62,000 bases of DNA from Cryptomeria japonica (GCF_030272615.1 NC_081412.1:668365852-668427851), one strand, 5' to 3'; counted from the first letter of the stretch, positions 1 through 11,460 are shown. Notes: generated by a model not told the origin, from the letters alone. Made by a program: numbers and translations.

Positions 1-600
1 TTTGTTCTCATTGATCAGTTGAAACACATATGTATTAAGATTCCATTGCTTCAAGCTTTCAAGGATGTTCCCATCTATAGTAAGGTCATTAAGGAAGCAT
101 GTTTGAAGAAACTTGGTAGGAAAAAGAAGGATCTACAAATAGTCCACGTGATGGGACAACTAGCTGATATTATGTTGGGAAAGGCTACAATACCTAAGTA
201 CTCTAACCCAGGTAGCCCTATTGTGGGAATAGTCATTAATGGTACTAAAATTAAGAATGCTCTAATAGATCTAGGAACTACTATTAATGTCATGACTAAG
301 GACATTGGCAACAACTTAACATCACCAGTTTTAGACCTACTCCCATGGTCCTGTAGCTTGTTGATAACTATACTGCCTGATCTGATGGTATGCTAAAATA
401 TGTTGTAGTTAGTTTGGATTCCTAGGAATATCCGATACATTTGATGATATTGTCTCTAAGGCCACATTGGGAGGATATCCAGTCATCTTAGGAAGGCCTT
501 GGCTAGCTATAGCTAATGCATACATTGGATGTTGGTCAAGAGATATGACTATTTCAGATGGGAATTCCACTAAGAAATTAGCTCTTTATTCACATGTACA
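1..600 (+). pseudogene. pol: GY1 gag-pol: aspartic protease region
   Basis: This is the protease part of a gypsy polyprotein, which would cleave Gag-Pol inside the virus-like particle. The frame is open from base 1, so the true start is outside the window. The DLG active-site motif lies near base 280 in ALIDLGTTINVMT. The reading frame breaks near 330-400. It resumes at about 472 in another frame with the C-terminal protease signature ILGRPWLAIANAYIG. At least one frameshift and several stops disable it. The lineage assignment rests on the DLG motif and the flanking pattern rather than on a database match. Confidence 0.75.
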
Positions 601-959
601 ACCTTAGCTTAATCAAGAATAGGTCATGTGGCCTAATGTAGGGGAAGAGATAGAAGAATAAGTTAACTCTATTCATCACCTCATGATGATAAATAGAGAG
701 CCATTCATACAGCTTCAAGGTGAAGATCAAGTGCTTTCCAATATTATAGAAAATCATTATGGCTTAGAACACCAGCTGCAAGAGTTAACTTCGTGTCTTG
801 CACTCAATTTTCTTGCCTTCCTCCTCATCTGAACTTCCTGCAATCACAAATATATTGCACACCTTATTACCATAGGAGGTCCACACTTCTTCTCTCACTG
901 AAGTAACTTAGATCAACCTAACCACCAAGGTAGAAGTTGCTTCGAACAAGTATTTAAAT

Positions 960-1940
960 ATTAATAATCAGCTCCCGGAGGCACAAAATAAAGCCTTGGT
1001 TGATCTACTTCAGTGTCATAAGTAGGCTTTTGCATGGGACTACTAAGACATGAGGGGGTTAGATCCTAAAGTGTGTACCCATAGGATATTATCAAGGAAG
1101 AATGCAGACTAGTTAGACAGCCACAAAGGAGGATTAATCCAACCTTAAGAGAAATAGTGAAGGAGGAATTGCAAAAACTGTTAAATTTTGGATTTATTTA
1201 TCCTATATTAGATAGCCAGTGGGTGTCACCTCTAGTTATAGTTCTAAGAAGGGAGGTAAATGGCAAGTTTGTGTTGATTATAGGGAACTTAACTTAGAAA
1301 CAATGAAGGATCATTTTCCATTACCCTTTGTAGATCAAGTGTTAGATTCCTTGGTAGGAAAGAAGTACTTTTCATTCTTGGATAGATTCAGTGGTTACAA
1401 TCAAATTAGAATAGCTCCAAAGATTAGGAAAAGACCAAATTCACATGCCCTTGGGGAAGATATGCTTACTTTGTTCTTCCCTTTGGGTTATGCAATGCTC
1501 CAGCTACTTTCCAAAGAGTTGTCATTAGCATATTCTCAGACATTTCAAATGACTGCATGGAGATATACATGGATTATTTTACTACTTATGGTTCATAATT
1601 TGATGAAGAATTGGAGAATATACTACAGAGATGTGAAGATTAAAATATGTCCATGTATAGTCAGAAATGTTTCATGATGATGCAAGAAGGAATAGTCTTG
1701 GGACATCATATTTCTAAGGTTGGTATCCAAGTTGATCTAGCAAAGATAGGGGTCATTCCTAACCTTCCTATTCCAACCAAGCAAAAGGATGTAAGAAGTT
1801 TTCTTGGACATGTTGGGTATTATAGAAGGTTTATTAAAGACTTTAGTAAAATAGTAGGGCCTTTGTATTATCTCTCATCTAAAGATGCTGAATTTGATTG
1901 GACCCCAGAATGTGATGAAGGAAGCTTAAAAAAGCATTGA
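960..1940 (+). pseudogene. pol: GY1 pol: reverse transcriptase
   Basis: The linker before the RT is visible around 990-1080 (FAWDY, DMRGLDPKV, THRI). RT proper follows with DSQWVSPLVIV and then VCVDYRELN, HFPLPFVDQVLD and FSFLDRFSGYNQI, which are fingers and palm motifs. The catalytic box, normally YxDD, appears near 1565 as YMDYF, so the second catalytic Asp is lost. The C-terminal connection motif FLGHVGYYRRFIKDFS lies at about 1800-1850. Coding is spread over at least three frames (1219-1677 and 1647-1940 are the longest open pieces). The missing Asp and the frameshifts show it is dead. Confidence 0.85.
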
Positions 1941-2412
1941 CTTAGGCACCAGTCCTCAAGGGCCCAAATTGGTCATTTCCCTTCCATATTCACATGGATG
2001 CATCTAAATATGCTATAAGTGCAGTTCTAGGATAGAAAGAAAGAAATTTGGAAAGTGCAATTTATTTCATCAGCAAGAACTTACAAGGACCAGAATTCAA
2101 CTACATTGTTACACAAAAAGAGATGTTGTTGGTAATATATGTAATTAATAAATGTAGGAATTATATAACAGGACATCAAATATTTGTTCACACAGATCAT
2201 AAACCAATACGATATCTCATGAACAAGTCTTCCATCACAGGAATTTTGGCCAGATGGTTGTTGTTGATGTAGGAGTTTGATATCACAGTTGTTGATAAAC
2301 CACAAAAAGCCAATGTGGTAGCAGATTATTTTTCTAGGCTTCAACTACAAGAAATTCCCGTAGCAATAGATGATTCCTTCCCAAATGAACACTTATTCTT
2401 GATAAATGTATA
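1941..2412 (+). pseudogene. pol: GY1 pol: RNase H
   Basis: The gypsy RNase H follows directly after RT. MDASKYAISAVLG carries the first catalytic Asp near 1995. Then come EFNYIVTQKEMLLVIY and the TDHKPIRYLM motif around 2200. The distal motif VADYFSRLQ lies near 2320-2345. In-frame stops interrupt it near 2034 and at 2270-2272. This domain would degrade the RNA strand of the RNA/DNA hybrid during reverse transcription. Order and motifs are clear, and loss of function is clear from the stops. Confidence 0.8.
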
Positions 2413-3759
2413 GACTCCCTGGTATGCAGATATAGCAAATCATATGGCTGCTAACAGGATTCCTTATCACTTTTCTTCAAAAGAGAAAAGACTATTAGTT
2501 GAGAAAAAACTTCATTTTTTCTTGGATTACAGAATGTCTATTTTACATAGGACCAGATCAGATCCTAAGAAGATGTGTTAGAGGATGAAACCTTTGATAT
2601 TATTCATGCTTGCCATGATGAGCCATGTGGAGGAAATTTTTTTTCCAAGAGGACAGCAATCAAAATTCTTAATGAAGGGTACTATTGGCCAAATTTACAT
2701 AAAGATGCAGCCAAATACACTAGAAAATGTGACAGGTGTCAGAGGATGGGGAGGCCTACTAAATCTGATGAGATGCCATTGCATCCACAAGTGGTGGTTA
2801 CACCAATTGACAAATGAGGATTAGATTTTATTGGACCAATTGATCCTCCTTCCAATGGAAGATCCTATATCCTAGTATGCAATGATTATATCAAAAAATG
2901 GGTGGAAGCAAAAGCAATGAAGCGTGCTATAAATAACAAGGTAGTTGAATTCCTTTATGAAGAGATCTTTACAAGATATGGAGTTCTTAGAGAACTTGTT
3001 ATAGATCAAGGGCCACAATTTACCTCCACCTTAATCACAACTTTGGTCAATGAGTATAATATCAACCATAGGAAGTCTACCCCATACTATCCTTAAGTGA
3101 ATGATCGGGTAGAAGTCACCAATAGCACGTTGGAAGCTATTTTAACAAAGACAATATCTCTCCATAAGAAAGAATGGTCAAGAAGACTAGCAGAAGTTAT
3201 TTGGGAATATAGAACTACATGGAAAACAAGTATTGGTTTTACTCCTTTTGAAATGGTATATGAGAAACTAGCAATAATGCCCATTGATTTTGAGCATAAA
3301 ACTCTTAGGACAGCTCTGTAGCTGAATATGAATCTATTTGAGGCACAAAGAGCTCAAATCATGTTGTTGAATACTATTGATGAAGTGAGAAAAATGGCTC
3401 TCCAGCACATGGAAGTTGTTTAGAATTAGCGTACAAGATGGCATGACAAATACATTACAGAAAGAAAATTCAAATATGGAGACTGGGCACTTTTATATGA
3501 CTCTAGGTATAAAGATTCTCTAGACAAGTTGTAGACACGTTGGCTGGGTCCATATGAAGTTGTTGAAGTTTTTTAGAATGGAGTCGTACAATTAGAACCT
3601 ATAGATCTTTTTAAGTTTAAACTTCTAGTCAACGGCCATAGACTACACTTGTATCACAAACTTGTCACTAAAGAGGAATTCCTACAACAGTTTGACATGC
3701 AACCACATGTCATTATTCCTAAAGCTTATGCAAGGGGACTCTTTGTCCCACAATCTTAA
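2413..3759 (+). pseudogene. pol: GY1 pol: integrase
   Basis: The pre-integrase segment (PWYADIANHMAANRIP) starts at about 2418. The HHCC zinc-binding module is readable as HACHDEPCGG and CDRCQRMG around 2605-2745. Catalytic core residues are Asp in GLDFIGP (about 2822), Asp in VIDQGPQF (about 3003) and Glu in NDRVEV (about 3105). A C-terminal GPY/F-like part ends with LVNGHRLHLYHK near 3655 and the frame stops at 3757-3759. I see in-frame stops near 2577, 2817, 3094, 3319 and 3421. There is no chromodomain after the GPY/F module, consistent with a non-chromovirus gypsy. Confidence 0.85.
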
Positions 3760-4480
3760 ACCTCTTTCTATGCAACCATAATAAATATTTCCGCAACTCA
3801 TGGGAATACCTTTCTCCACAATAAATCATCCATCATCATGTCATCTCATATCCTTTCTTTGTCATTTCATTCCATTCCACTTCACTCCACCACACTTTAT
3901 GATTAAGTGACCATTCGATTACTGCATTAATTCACATGATTTTAGGTACACATATTATCTATTTTTCTTAAATGATGTATTTATTTATCCATAATAATTA
4001 TTATCATGAGTGATTTGCATCATACTTTTGCCAAATCAAGGTCCTTTTCCACATGTATCATCTTAGGTTGACGGTGAGTTATTAGTGAATTTGTAGTTTT
4101 TAATGATTGCATGTCTTCTCCATGCCATGTAAGCCTATCACTCGAGTTTATGATGTGAATTTTAAACTTTTTGAAATCATTTTGAAGAGAGAATAGGATT
4201 GATATGATGACTTATAGAAAGTGCAAGTATAGTATAGGATTGATGTGATGACTTATAGAAAGTGCAAGTATACTTCTCTTGTTGCCATTCTCTTTATGCG
4301 ATACTATGGGATAAGCTACAATAAATGATAACCTGCAATAAAGTTGTTAATGAATAATAGAGAGGCCACAAAATATAGTTCCTAGTTCATTTTTTGTGCA
4401 GTTTTTTTTAGTTTCACAAAACTCCAACATTATGTCTATGTTGTACCATTTTAGTAGAAACTTTATTTGCTTGAGTAGCC
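3760..4480 (+). other. GY1 spacer between integrase and extra ORF
   Basis: This 720-base AT-rich stretch has no convincing reading frame. It contains one 41-base tandem duplication (listed separately) and pyrimidine-rich patches. It separates pol from a further ORF, as in Athila-type elements that carry a gene after pol. Confidence 0.4.
4193..4274. repeat. 41-bp tandem duplication
   Basis: Two adjacent copies of a 41-base unit beginning ATAGGATTGAT and containing GATGACTTATAGAAAG lie at 4193 and 4234. They differ at about one position (GATATGATG against GATGTGATG). Confidence 0.85.
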
Positions 4481-5188
4481 ATGGGAGGTGTGCCTATACT
4501 CTATGAACCTATTATTCATGATTCTCTGATGAATGATCAATTGTGTGAACCTTATTTTTGGATTTATGGATGGATAGATTATTTCTTGAAGTTAATGGAT
4601 TTTAATGAAGAAATTGTGCAAGAGTTCACACAGGCATTCAGTAATGGTGAAGCTATAGTTAAGGGGCTATGAGTTGTGGCCAAGGAAGAGAGAATATCAG
4701 AGGTTTCAAGGTTTCCAAGAGAAGGGGAATTGTTTCCTGAAACTAAATATGTCTAAAGGCTCACGCAGGATTTACTCGCCCAGAGGATGGACCTCTCAGT
4801 ATGGATAAGCAAGGGGCAAGGAGAACATCTCTTCTAGAGACATGACAACTATCAACACTGTATTTGATGAAATATCTAACATGTGAAAGTAGGTATTCCA
4901 ATTTGCACTCCATTCATTTAAGTTGTTGATCCATTTACAACATGGGCAGAGAATGAATGTGCCAAATATTTTGTACAACCTTCTTTCCATCAATGCTAAA
5001 GAAACATGGAGAGGTAGCTCATAGTTTGTAAATCATCATGGCTTGATTAAATTTTTGGTTGAATGCTCTCTAAGGGATGTTTCTCAAATGACCTAGGGAG
5101 AATTTGAGGATATTAGAAGATTTGGGGAAAGTGATGTCCTTGTTACAAGAGAAATTCTAGCTCAAGAAGGTGTCATTGAGGTATCCTC
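4481..5188 (+). pseudogene. GY1 extra ORF after pol, first part
   Basis: I do not recognise this protein firmly. It opens with MGGVPILYEPIIHDSL and is open for 63 codons, then continues with many stops to 5188. The pattern of a Trp-rich start (YFWIYGWIDYF), then NEEIVQEFTQAF, an AIVKGL turn and a later PFTTW resembles the plant transposon-protein or ATHILA-ORF families found in gypsy elements. CO1 inserted at 5188. Joining 5188 to 20298 keeps the frame open into a Ser/Thr-rich tail, so the two pieces were one gene. In Athila elements a gene in this place is called env-like. Calling it that here would be a guess. Confidence 0.4.
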
Positions 5189-6396
5189 TGTTAGATAGCT
5201 CAGATAATTGGTCAACAACTCAGAGGAGGGGTGAATCAGTTGTTAACAAATTAAAGAAATTTAAGCATTAGAACCTTATTACCAGAATACATAAACCAAA
5301 TAATGAAATAGTAGATATAATAGTTAAGCACAAATATAAACCACAAAACATTTACCAACCATCCATAAAATATAACACCAAGATGTGTAAGTGGAAAACC
5401 CGGTAAAGGGAAAAACCATGGTGGGAAGCCTACCCATAGTCAGATAATACTTTTACAATAAGTATATGATTACATAAAGAGGGGCCTACATGTACAGGAA
5501 GGCCAATATCCTAGAGTGTACTGCTCATCATAAAAGGAGCCTCACTGACTACAAAATAAATCCAAACTATAATCCAGAAAGAACAGTGAACGGCAAGAAT
5601 AGCATCTCCTATGCTTGAATATAGTTCCAATTAAGCTCAATACTAGAGGTCTTAAACCTCTTTCACAAACCCAATTCGATCACCTATGATCAGCCAAAAT
5701 CTCTACATATGATTACAACCTTATTCGCACACAGATAATCCCATATCCCCAAAACCAATGAATATACTCATGATCTACAAAGAGATCCTACATCATTATT
5801 ATACCGACCCAGGACCTAAACAATTAGGTTGGCCACCTAAAAGATAATACAATAAATTAATAACATAAACCCACAATCCAATGATCAACCAAGTCAGCCT
5901 AAGACCAAAATAATATAATCCAATCAATAGATCCAACCGGAAATGCATCGGGATCATCCACCAACATGTTACATAAACCGATCCATAACCTAGCTGAAAA
6001 AGATAGCATTAGGTTCAAACCCAAATCCAACACCACTGATCAATAGGAACACAAAAAAGATAACCAACAATATTGTGAAAGCCATCTAGAAGCTATGCCA
6101 ACACCACTTATCACATGCATCAAAATATCTTCAACAAAGTTGTGTCAATAGAACCCTTACTAGTGACCAAAAGACTTACTAGAATAAATGATAGCTCCTA
6201 AGTCATCAAATACTGGGCCAACTAATCATGATACACATCTGAATAGCATGAATGATAGATCCAAACCAATTCCACAAACTAAAACATACCAGATCAATAT
6301 CATAATCCAACCGCTCTATCAGAAAATGGTAAACAACCAAAACAGTTGGTGTTGCCATCAATGCAACACATAATCAAATCCTCTAATGTGCCAACA
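5189..6396 (-). repeat. CO1 3' LTR
   Basis: The + strand begins TGTTAGATAGC and ends GTGCCAACA, and matches the right LTR at 19090-20292 over its length (1208 against 1203 bases). In transcript sense the end carries the poly-C box and the paired hairpins near 5391-5440. A GTATAAT-like box lies near 5790-5800. Confidence 0.85.
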
Positions 6397-6411
6397 ATCT
6401 CTCCCTTTAGC
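6397..6411 (-). promoter_or_regulatory. CO1 polypurine tract
   Basis: In transcript sense CTAAAGGGAGAGAT directly precedes the LTR start TGTTGG. It would prime plus-strand DNA synthesis. It lies within the conserved ATCAATGC context seen in all copia and NA elements here. Confidence 0.75.
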
Positions 6412-6600
6412 ATTGATGGCAACACTAGATGTGAAAAACATCCAAGTACCAAGAAATGCCAAACAAGTCTCCCCCAAAGGAAGACAACCAACAATCTCCC
6501 ATAAGATGATATTACAATGAATTTAACAAACTCTCCTTGTGAATGATATCCCTGTTAAGCTTTGTTTTTCGCATATATCTCTCCCCCTTTCACATCAATG

Positions 6601-7300
6601 CTAAAAATATGACATAAATATCAAAGAAAAATCATAAATCCACTTAACCATATATCTGACTACTCCCCCTGAGTAGTAGCACCAACACATCAATCCAGAT
6701 TGAATAGTAGCTCTATAAATGCATACCAGACTAATGCCAATCAACATCACTCGGGTCTCTACCAGAGGGGCAGAAACCCCAAATATGTCTCTGAAGTACT
6801 CAAATGATTCCATAGGAAAAGGTTTAGTGAAGGTAATTGCAATCTGCTCTTTAGTGTTCACATAAACTAGTCTGACTTCATTTGCTTCCACCTTCTCCTT
6901 CAAAAAGTTGTACTTGATAGATATGTGCTTTGTCTTAGAATGAAATATCAGATATTTTGATATGTCAATAGCAAAAAAGTTATCATAGTGAATAACGATC
7001 GGTTCATTACAATCCACCCTTATATCCTTCAACATTTGCTTCATCCATAGAACTTGTGTATAGTTAGTAGCAACAACAACATACTCGGCTTCAACAATAG
7101 ATAAAGAGGTACATGATTGCTTCTTGTTGATCCATGAAACAAGTTTGTTTCCAAGAAAGAAAGATCCACCGGATTTGCTCTTCTAGTCATCAACATCTCC
7201 AGCCCAATCTGCATCTATATATGCACATAGTGTAAAATCATCATTTTTAAGATACCACAAACTATATTCAGTTGTTCCTTGAAAATACCTGAAAATCCTT
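6601..7300 (-). pseudogene. pol: CO1 pol: RNase H
   Basis: Copia RNase H is read on the minus strand from about 7300 down. WAGDVDD and SGGSFFLGNKLVSW start the domain. SCTSLSIVEAEYV and TQVLWMKQMLKDI carry the later conserved positions. HISIKYNFLKEKVE and TKEQIAITFTKPFP close it. The open part is 7044-6601 (147 codons). An in-frame stop follows DVDD near 7183. The C-terminal FEYFRDIFGV pattern is shared with CO4 and CO3. Confidence 0.8.
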
Positions 7301-8290
7301 TTCACTACATTCTCATGATTATCTAGGATCACTCTGATACCTTGATACAATACAAACTGAATTCATTATATTCGATCTAGTCTGAGTTAGATATAACAAA
7401 CCTCCAATCATAGACTTGTACCTTGTAGGATTTACTGGTGTTGATGCATCTATCTTAGTAAATTTCTCACTTGCAACCATAGGAGTACCAATCAGTTTAG
7501 AATTTTCTATACCAAATTTCTTCAACAACTCCCTAGCATACTTAGTTTGACATATGAAAATACCTTTATCAGTCTAAAAGAAAGTAATTTGCAAACCTAA
7601 GAAAAATTTCATCTCCCCAATCATATACATCTCAAATTCATTCTTCATATTATCAGAAAATTCCATACATAAGTTATCCTCACCTCCAAAAATGATATCA
7701 TCAACAAAGACTTCAACAATAAATATGTCATCATCAATGATCTTATAATATAAATTACCATTAGCATTACCCTTAGTAAAACCAAGCTTCAAAAGATATT
7801 TATCCAATCTTGCATACCAAGCTCTAGGGGCTTGTTTCAAACCATATAAATCTTTCCTTAACCTGAAAACCATGTTTTTATCATCTGAAAGTGAAAATAC
7901 ATAGGCTTCTCAATGTAAACTTCCTCTTCAAGATCTCCATTCAGAAATGCACACTTAACATCCATCTGAGAAACCTTGTAGTTCTTATGGGCAACATAAG
8001 CAAGAAATAATCTCATAGCTTCAATCCTAGAGACTGGAGCAAAATTCTCATCATAATCAATTCCTTCCTTCTGAGAATATCCTTTACAAACCAATCTAGT
8101 CTTATTCCTCACAACTTGTCCATCTTCATTCAATTTATTCCTAAAAACCCATTTACTCCCAATAACATTCTTATTTTTAGGCCGAGGAACTAAAGTCCAT
8201 GTATTATTCTTTTCTATCTGATCTAATTCCTCTTCCATAGCTTTTATACAACATTCATCTTTACCATTTGACAAATTAAACATACCTCAT
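7301..8290 (-). pseudogene. pol: CO1 pol: reverse transcriptase
   Basis: The copia RT is nearly complete. [20 protein letters not shown] and [20 protein letters not shown] begin it (8283-7858), followed by [17 protein letters not shown]. After a frameshift near 7870 it continues with LYGLKQAPRAWY and the catalytic EVFVDDIIFGG (FVDD) near 7710. It then reads on to TPMVASEKFT and IGGLLYLTQTRSNI (7528-7319). Relative to CO4 the segment around 7880 has lost a few bases, which causes the frameshift. The catalytic Asp pair is intact although the gene is broken. Confidence 0.88.
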
Positions 8291-8655
8291 TAGTTGCCAA
8301 TCTTCTTCTTGTCATCACTCCTTTATTCTTGTCTCCAATAATCTGATCTTCTGAATGATTTAACCTAACATACTTAGGAGTCTTCAAATTTTTTGTTCCT
8401 TTGCTATGATCTTCAGTTACTGTTGAATTTTTTGACACTGCTAGAGTAACTAGTTCAACATTCTATTTCGGTGTAGGTGCTACCAATTTTGTTATGATTA
8501 TTTCCACTATCAGTTCTCTCTCATAAGTTTTGATTTGACTTCTGTTCAACTCATCCACCTTGACATTAGTGCTCTCCACAATTCTCTGCAATCTTTTGTT
8601 ATAAAATCTATATGCTTTTCTTTCATTAGAATAACCAAGAAATATCCATTCATCA
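8291..8655 (-). pseudogene. pol: CO1 pol: integrase C-terminus and linker to RT
   Basis: The minus strand reads RCDEWIFLGYSNERKAYRFY and RIVESTNVKVDE, the copia integrase C-terminal pattern. The Ser/Lys-rich linker follows with [16 protein letters not shown] before RT. The first residues of the longest open frame (8711-8463) come from NA1's LTR and are not part of this protein. NA1 inserted exactly at 8660/8661. The other side of the integrase resumes at 15537. Confidence 0.8.
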
Positions 8656-8660
8656 CATCT

Positions 8661-9608
8661 TGTTGGCAATTGACACTCATTGGATTCATATGTTGTCATT
8701 GATGGCAACAAGATTCCATTAGAGACATATACTAGCAGACACCGGCATTAGAAGCATATACTGATAGATACTAGCATTAGAGTTATTAGGGTCATCACCG
8801 GCATTGACACCAACAGTGGCAATGACATCCAACACTTTAGTGAAGGTGACATCGGTTTGGGATCTGAAAGGCTTTATTTGTAAAATCATTTTGTAATTAT
8901 TGTATAGGGCCGACATTGAATATCTTTTGTAATGCATTGTAAGCTGACATAAGGCATATTGTTTGTAAACGATATATAAGTCAGTTTGTTAGGACATTTT
9001 GAGATGAGATATATGACATGGTAGTGGACAACACTGAAGAATATTATGATGCGAAGGATATGTATGTAGGTTATTTGTATGCAAAAGTTATAACAATTAA
9101 TAATCAGTAGATGGTTTGTAAAGAATTCTTGGAGGAAAGGAGATACCGATAAAAGGGTTTGAGGTTTATGAACCGGTACAGAACAGAGCTATAACCGGAA
9201 CTCTTTTTGGCATTACAGATGCATTTTGTGAGTTCATTGTTACTATTTTATCTCAGCAGAAGGTTGTAGTCAGTGAGACTCTTTTGTGTTGAGTAGTGTG
9301 CTCTAGGAAGTGTGCCTTCCTGCATGTGCAAGCCCCCCATGCTATGCAATATCTTTCATATGGCCAATGAGTTGATATTATGGATCACAAATCCCACCAT
9401 GGTTTTTCCTCTTTGAGGTTTTCCACGTATAAATTCTATGTGTTATGGTGTTTATCATGTGGTTGGTTTATTTACTTCATGTTATGTGTTTCTTCATTTA
9501 CTAGTTTATATGTGTATGTTGCAATAAGATAAAATCTTATATTACCGGTAGAACACCAATTCACCCCCCCCCCCCTCCTAATGTTCCTGGGTTCATTGTA
9601 TTCCAACA
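8661..9608 (+). repeat. NA1 5' LTR
   Basis: It begins TGTTGGCAATTG and ends TTGTATTCCAACA, 948 bases. It carries a TATA-like box at 8973, the hairpin pair near 9379-9427 and a run of 13 C at about 9563-9576. The inner stem of the second hairpin is CCTC/GAGG here instead of the usual CCC/GGG. Confidence 0.92.
8973..8980 (+). promoter_or_regulatory. TATA-like box in NA1 LTR
   Basis: TATATAAG lies within the 5' LTR, about 310 bases after its start. This fits the U3/R boundary, but no transcription start is shown. Confidence 0.3.
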
Positions 9609-9610
9609 AT

Positions 9611-9622
9611 TGGTATCAAAGC
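9611..9622 (+). promoter_or_regulatory. NA1 primer binding site
   Basis: TGGTATCAAAGC starts two bases after the LTR end. It differs by one base from TGGTATCAGAGC, the complement of the 3' end of plant initiator Met-tRNA. Confidence 0.88.
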
Positions 9623-9682
9623 TTGGTGCCTCGGTGGAAGTTTAACAGCTTGAGGAAGATCCTGAAACCGGAATCATTGAAC

Positions 9683-11104
9683 ATGGCTATGGAGAAGCAA
9701 CTTGAGATGGCACTTGAGGATTATGATGCTGAAAGGTTGAAGAACTTAAAGCTGGAAGATGAATTGAATTCTACTAATGAATTCATTCTTATTCTACAAG
9801 AAAGGTTATCATCAACATAAGCTAGGAGAAAGGAACTTTTGCAAAACCAGGATGATGAGGAGAAAAATACACTTAAGGAACAATGTCAGAAGCTAAGTCA
9901 ACAAAACATGCTCATGAAGAATAAAGACCTGGAGCAGCTGAAAACAGTTGGGGCAACCTATGATGAGCTGGTGACAAAGGTAGAGGATCTGCTAAAGAAA
10001 ATTACTATGTAGTGTCTCCTTGGTTTCTTTGCTATTTTTTGTTGTTTAGCTATTCTTTCTGTTCGCTGGTCTTTTGACCAGTCGCTCTGTATGTGGACTC
10101 TTATTTTCTCATCTTCCTTTCTAACTATGTTGTAATGGTTTTGGGTCCTTAAAACCTATTTTTCAATCAATCAGAACATGCTCATGAAGAATGAAATGAA
10201 AGACCTGGCTATGAGGATGTCTAAAGAAATTGAGGACAGAAAGAAGAAGGAAGACAATATTGCTGTATCTCTGAAAAACAAATTTGAAGAATGTGGCAGA
10301 TTGACTCATGAGAATGATATGTTGAGAAATGAGTTGGTACAATCTCAGAATAATGAACAAGAGGTGGAGAGACAAATAATAACTCTGAGAGATGATCTGA
10401 CTACTACAAGTGAGTATAAAGAAAAATTCAGGATTAGTGTTGCACAGTTGGATGACTTATTGAAAAGACAAAGGCATATTGAAGATTCTAGAGGACTTGG
10501 ATTTATACAAGGTGAAAGCTCTGGTACTACAAATGAAGATTAGACAACCGGTATGCAAAACTCATCAGACCAGAGGAAACTGGTAAGGCAATCTAATGCT
10601 TACAAATTCAATGGTAGATGCTTTATGTGTAATAAATTTGGGCATATGGCTAGATAATGTAGAAATAGAGAAAATCAAAATTATCATTCAGTTCCTGGTC
10701 AATGCACAAATTGCAAGAAATATGGTCATAAATTTGAAGATTGCAAAATGAATGTTAAGTGTCATGCATGTGGAAAATTTGGACATTTGGCTAATCAATG
10801 TAGGTCAAAAAATAACATAGGATATGACAAAGTAATTCAAAAGAACAATTTTACATATTATGCATGCAATAAAATAGGTCATATTGCTAATTATTGCAGA
10901 AGAAAAACTAAACTAGCTAACAATGATAACGAAAATGAGAAAGGAAAGAAGAAGGTAGATGAATTAAAATAGGATCACACCAAGAGATGGGTTAGAAAGT
11001 CTAAAGAACCAAGTGGAGATGCTACTACATTGGTAATTGCACCAGTTACTCCATCTGTAAAATAGAGCATTCCTACACCGACAGGTAATTCAAATGATAA
11101 CTGA
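9683..11104 (+). pseudogene. NA1 ORF1: coiled-coil and zinc-knuckle Gag-like protein
   Basis: The start MAMEKQLEMALEDYDAERL matches NA4's ORF1 start in position and pattern. The first two thirds is charged heptad-rich coiled coil (EIEDRKKKEDNIA, HENDMLRNELVQ). Four CCHC knuckles follow: CFMCNKFGHMA with a stop before its last Cys (about 10620), CTNCKKYGHKFEDC (10706), CHACGKFGHLANQC (10760) and YACNKIGHIANYC (about 10860). In the last one the first Cys is Tyr. The tail is Lys-rich and ends at TGA 11102-11104. A LINE-like insertion at 9923-10174 breaks the coiled coil. The knuckles imply nucleic-acid binding. A Gag role is inferred from position alone, since no capsid domain is recognised. Confidence 0.75.
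9923..10174 (+). mobile_element. LINE-like 3' end inserted in NA1 ORF1
   Basis: A 252-base insert is flanked by an identical 18-base duplication, AACATGCTCATGAAGAAT, at 9905-9922 and 10175-10192. The insert begins with a short coding-like stretch ending KKITM and a stop at about 10012. It continues with a T-rich non-coding part (GGTCTTTTGACCAGTCGC) and ends CAATCAATCAG. A long duplication, a truncated 5' end and a T-rich tail point to target-primed insertion of a LINE 3' end. Its removal restores the coiled-coil frame as in NA4. Confidence 0.75.
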
Positions 11105-11460
11105 GGCATACATCTTAGGGGTTGGAAAATTCATTGCAAATCTTGCTTATTCCCTGGAAGAGATCTAGAGATTTGTATTAATCATTGATGGAAGTTTATT
11201 TGGTATAAACTGTGAAACCAACATCTGGTAGGGCACATCACTAAGAATTTATGAAAGTGAAGGATTAGGGTTTACTTGCTAATAAAAAGGGGAAATGAAC
11301 TCATTTTCACTCACCCAACACTCAAGAAAACTAGAGTGAAGCAAAGACGAATCATAGGTGATCAAGAGCGAGCAAAGACATTCTAAAAGATTTCCAGCAG
11401 TTATTTGAGAAGTGATCAAGATCTTTCATCCGACAACTATTATTCAGGTATTTATTTGAA
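11105..11460 (+). promoter_or_regulatory. NA1 spacer between ORF1 and ORF2
   Basis: This 356-base spacer has no reading frame. It contains TAATAAAAAGG near 11280, then CTCACCCAACACTCAAG and a purine-rich leader-like stretch. CAGGTATTTATTTGAA precedes the ORF2 ATG. The same order is found in NA2, NA3 and NA4, so an internal promoter or a splice signal is possible. Confidence 0.35.

Larger units (their letters stand above)
1..5188 (+). mobile_element. GY1: Ty3/gypsy remnant, Athila/Tat-like, left piece
   Basis: Protease, reverse transcriptase, RNase H and integrase follow each other in gypsy order up to 3759, then a spacer and an extra ORF run to 5188. The 5' LTR and gag lie left of the window. 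The protease active site reads DLG within ALIDLGTTIN, the form typical of the Athila/Tat lineages, and the integrase has no chromodomain-like tail. Copia element CO1 splits the element at 5188 and it resumes at 20293. Many stops and frameshifts make it non-functional. Confidence 0.8.

Noticed and set aside
9300-9600. tRNA or small RNA gene suggested by conserved hairpins in the LTRs
   Set aside because: No cloverleaf, A/B boxes or anticodon arm is visible. The block is shared by all LTRs and is better read as LTR RNA structure.
10010-10174. Intron inside NA1 ORF1
   Set aside because: The insert lacks GT...AG ends and is flanked by an 18-base duplication, which fits retroposition better.
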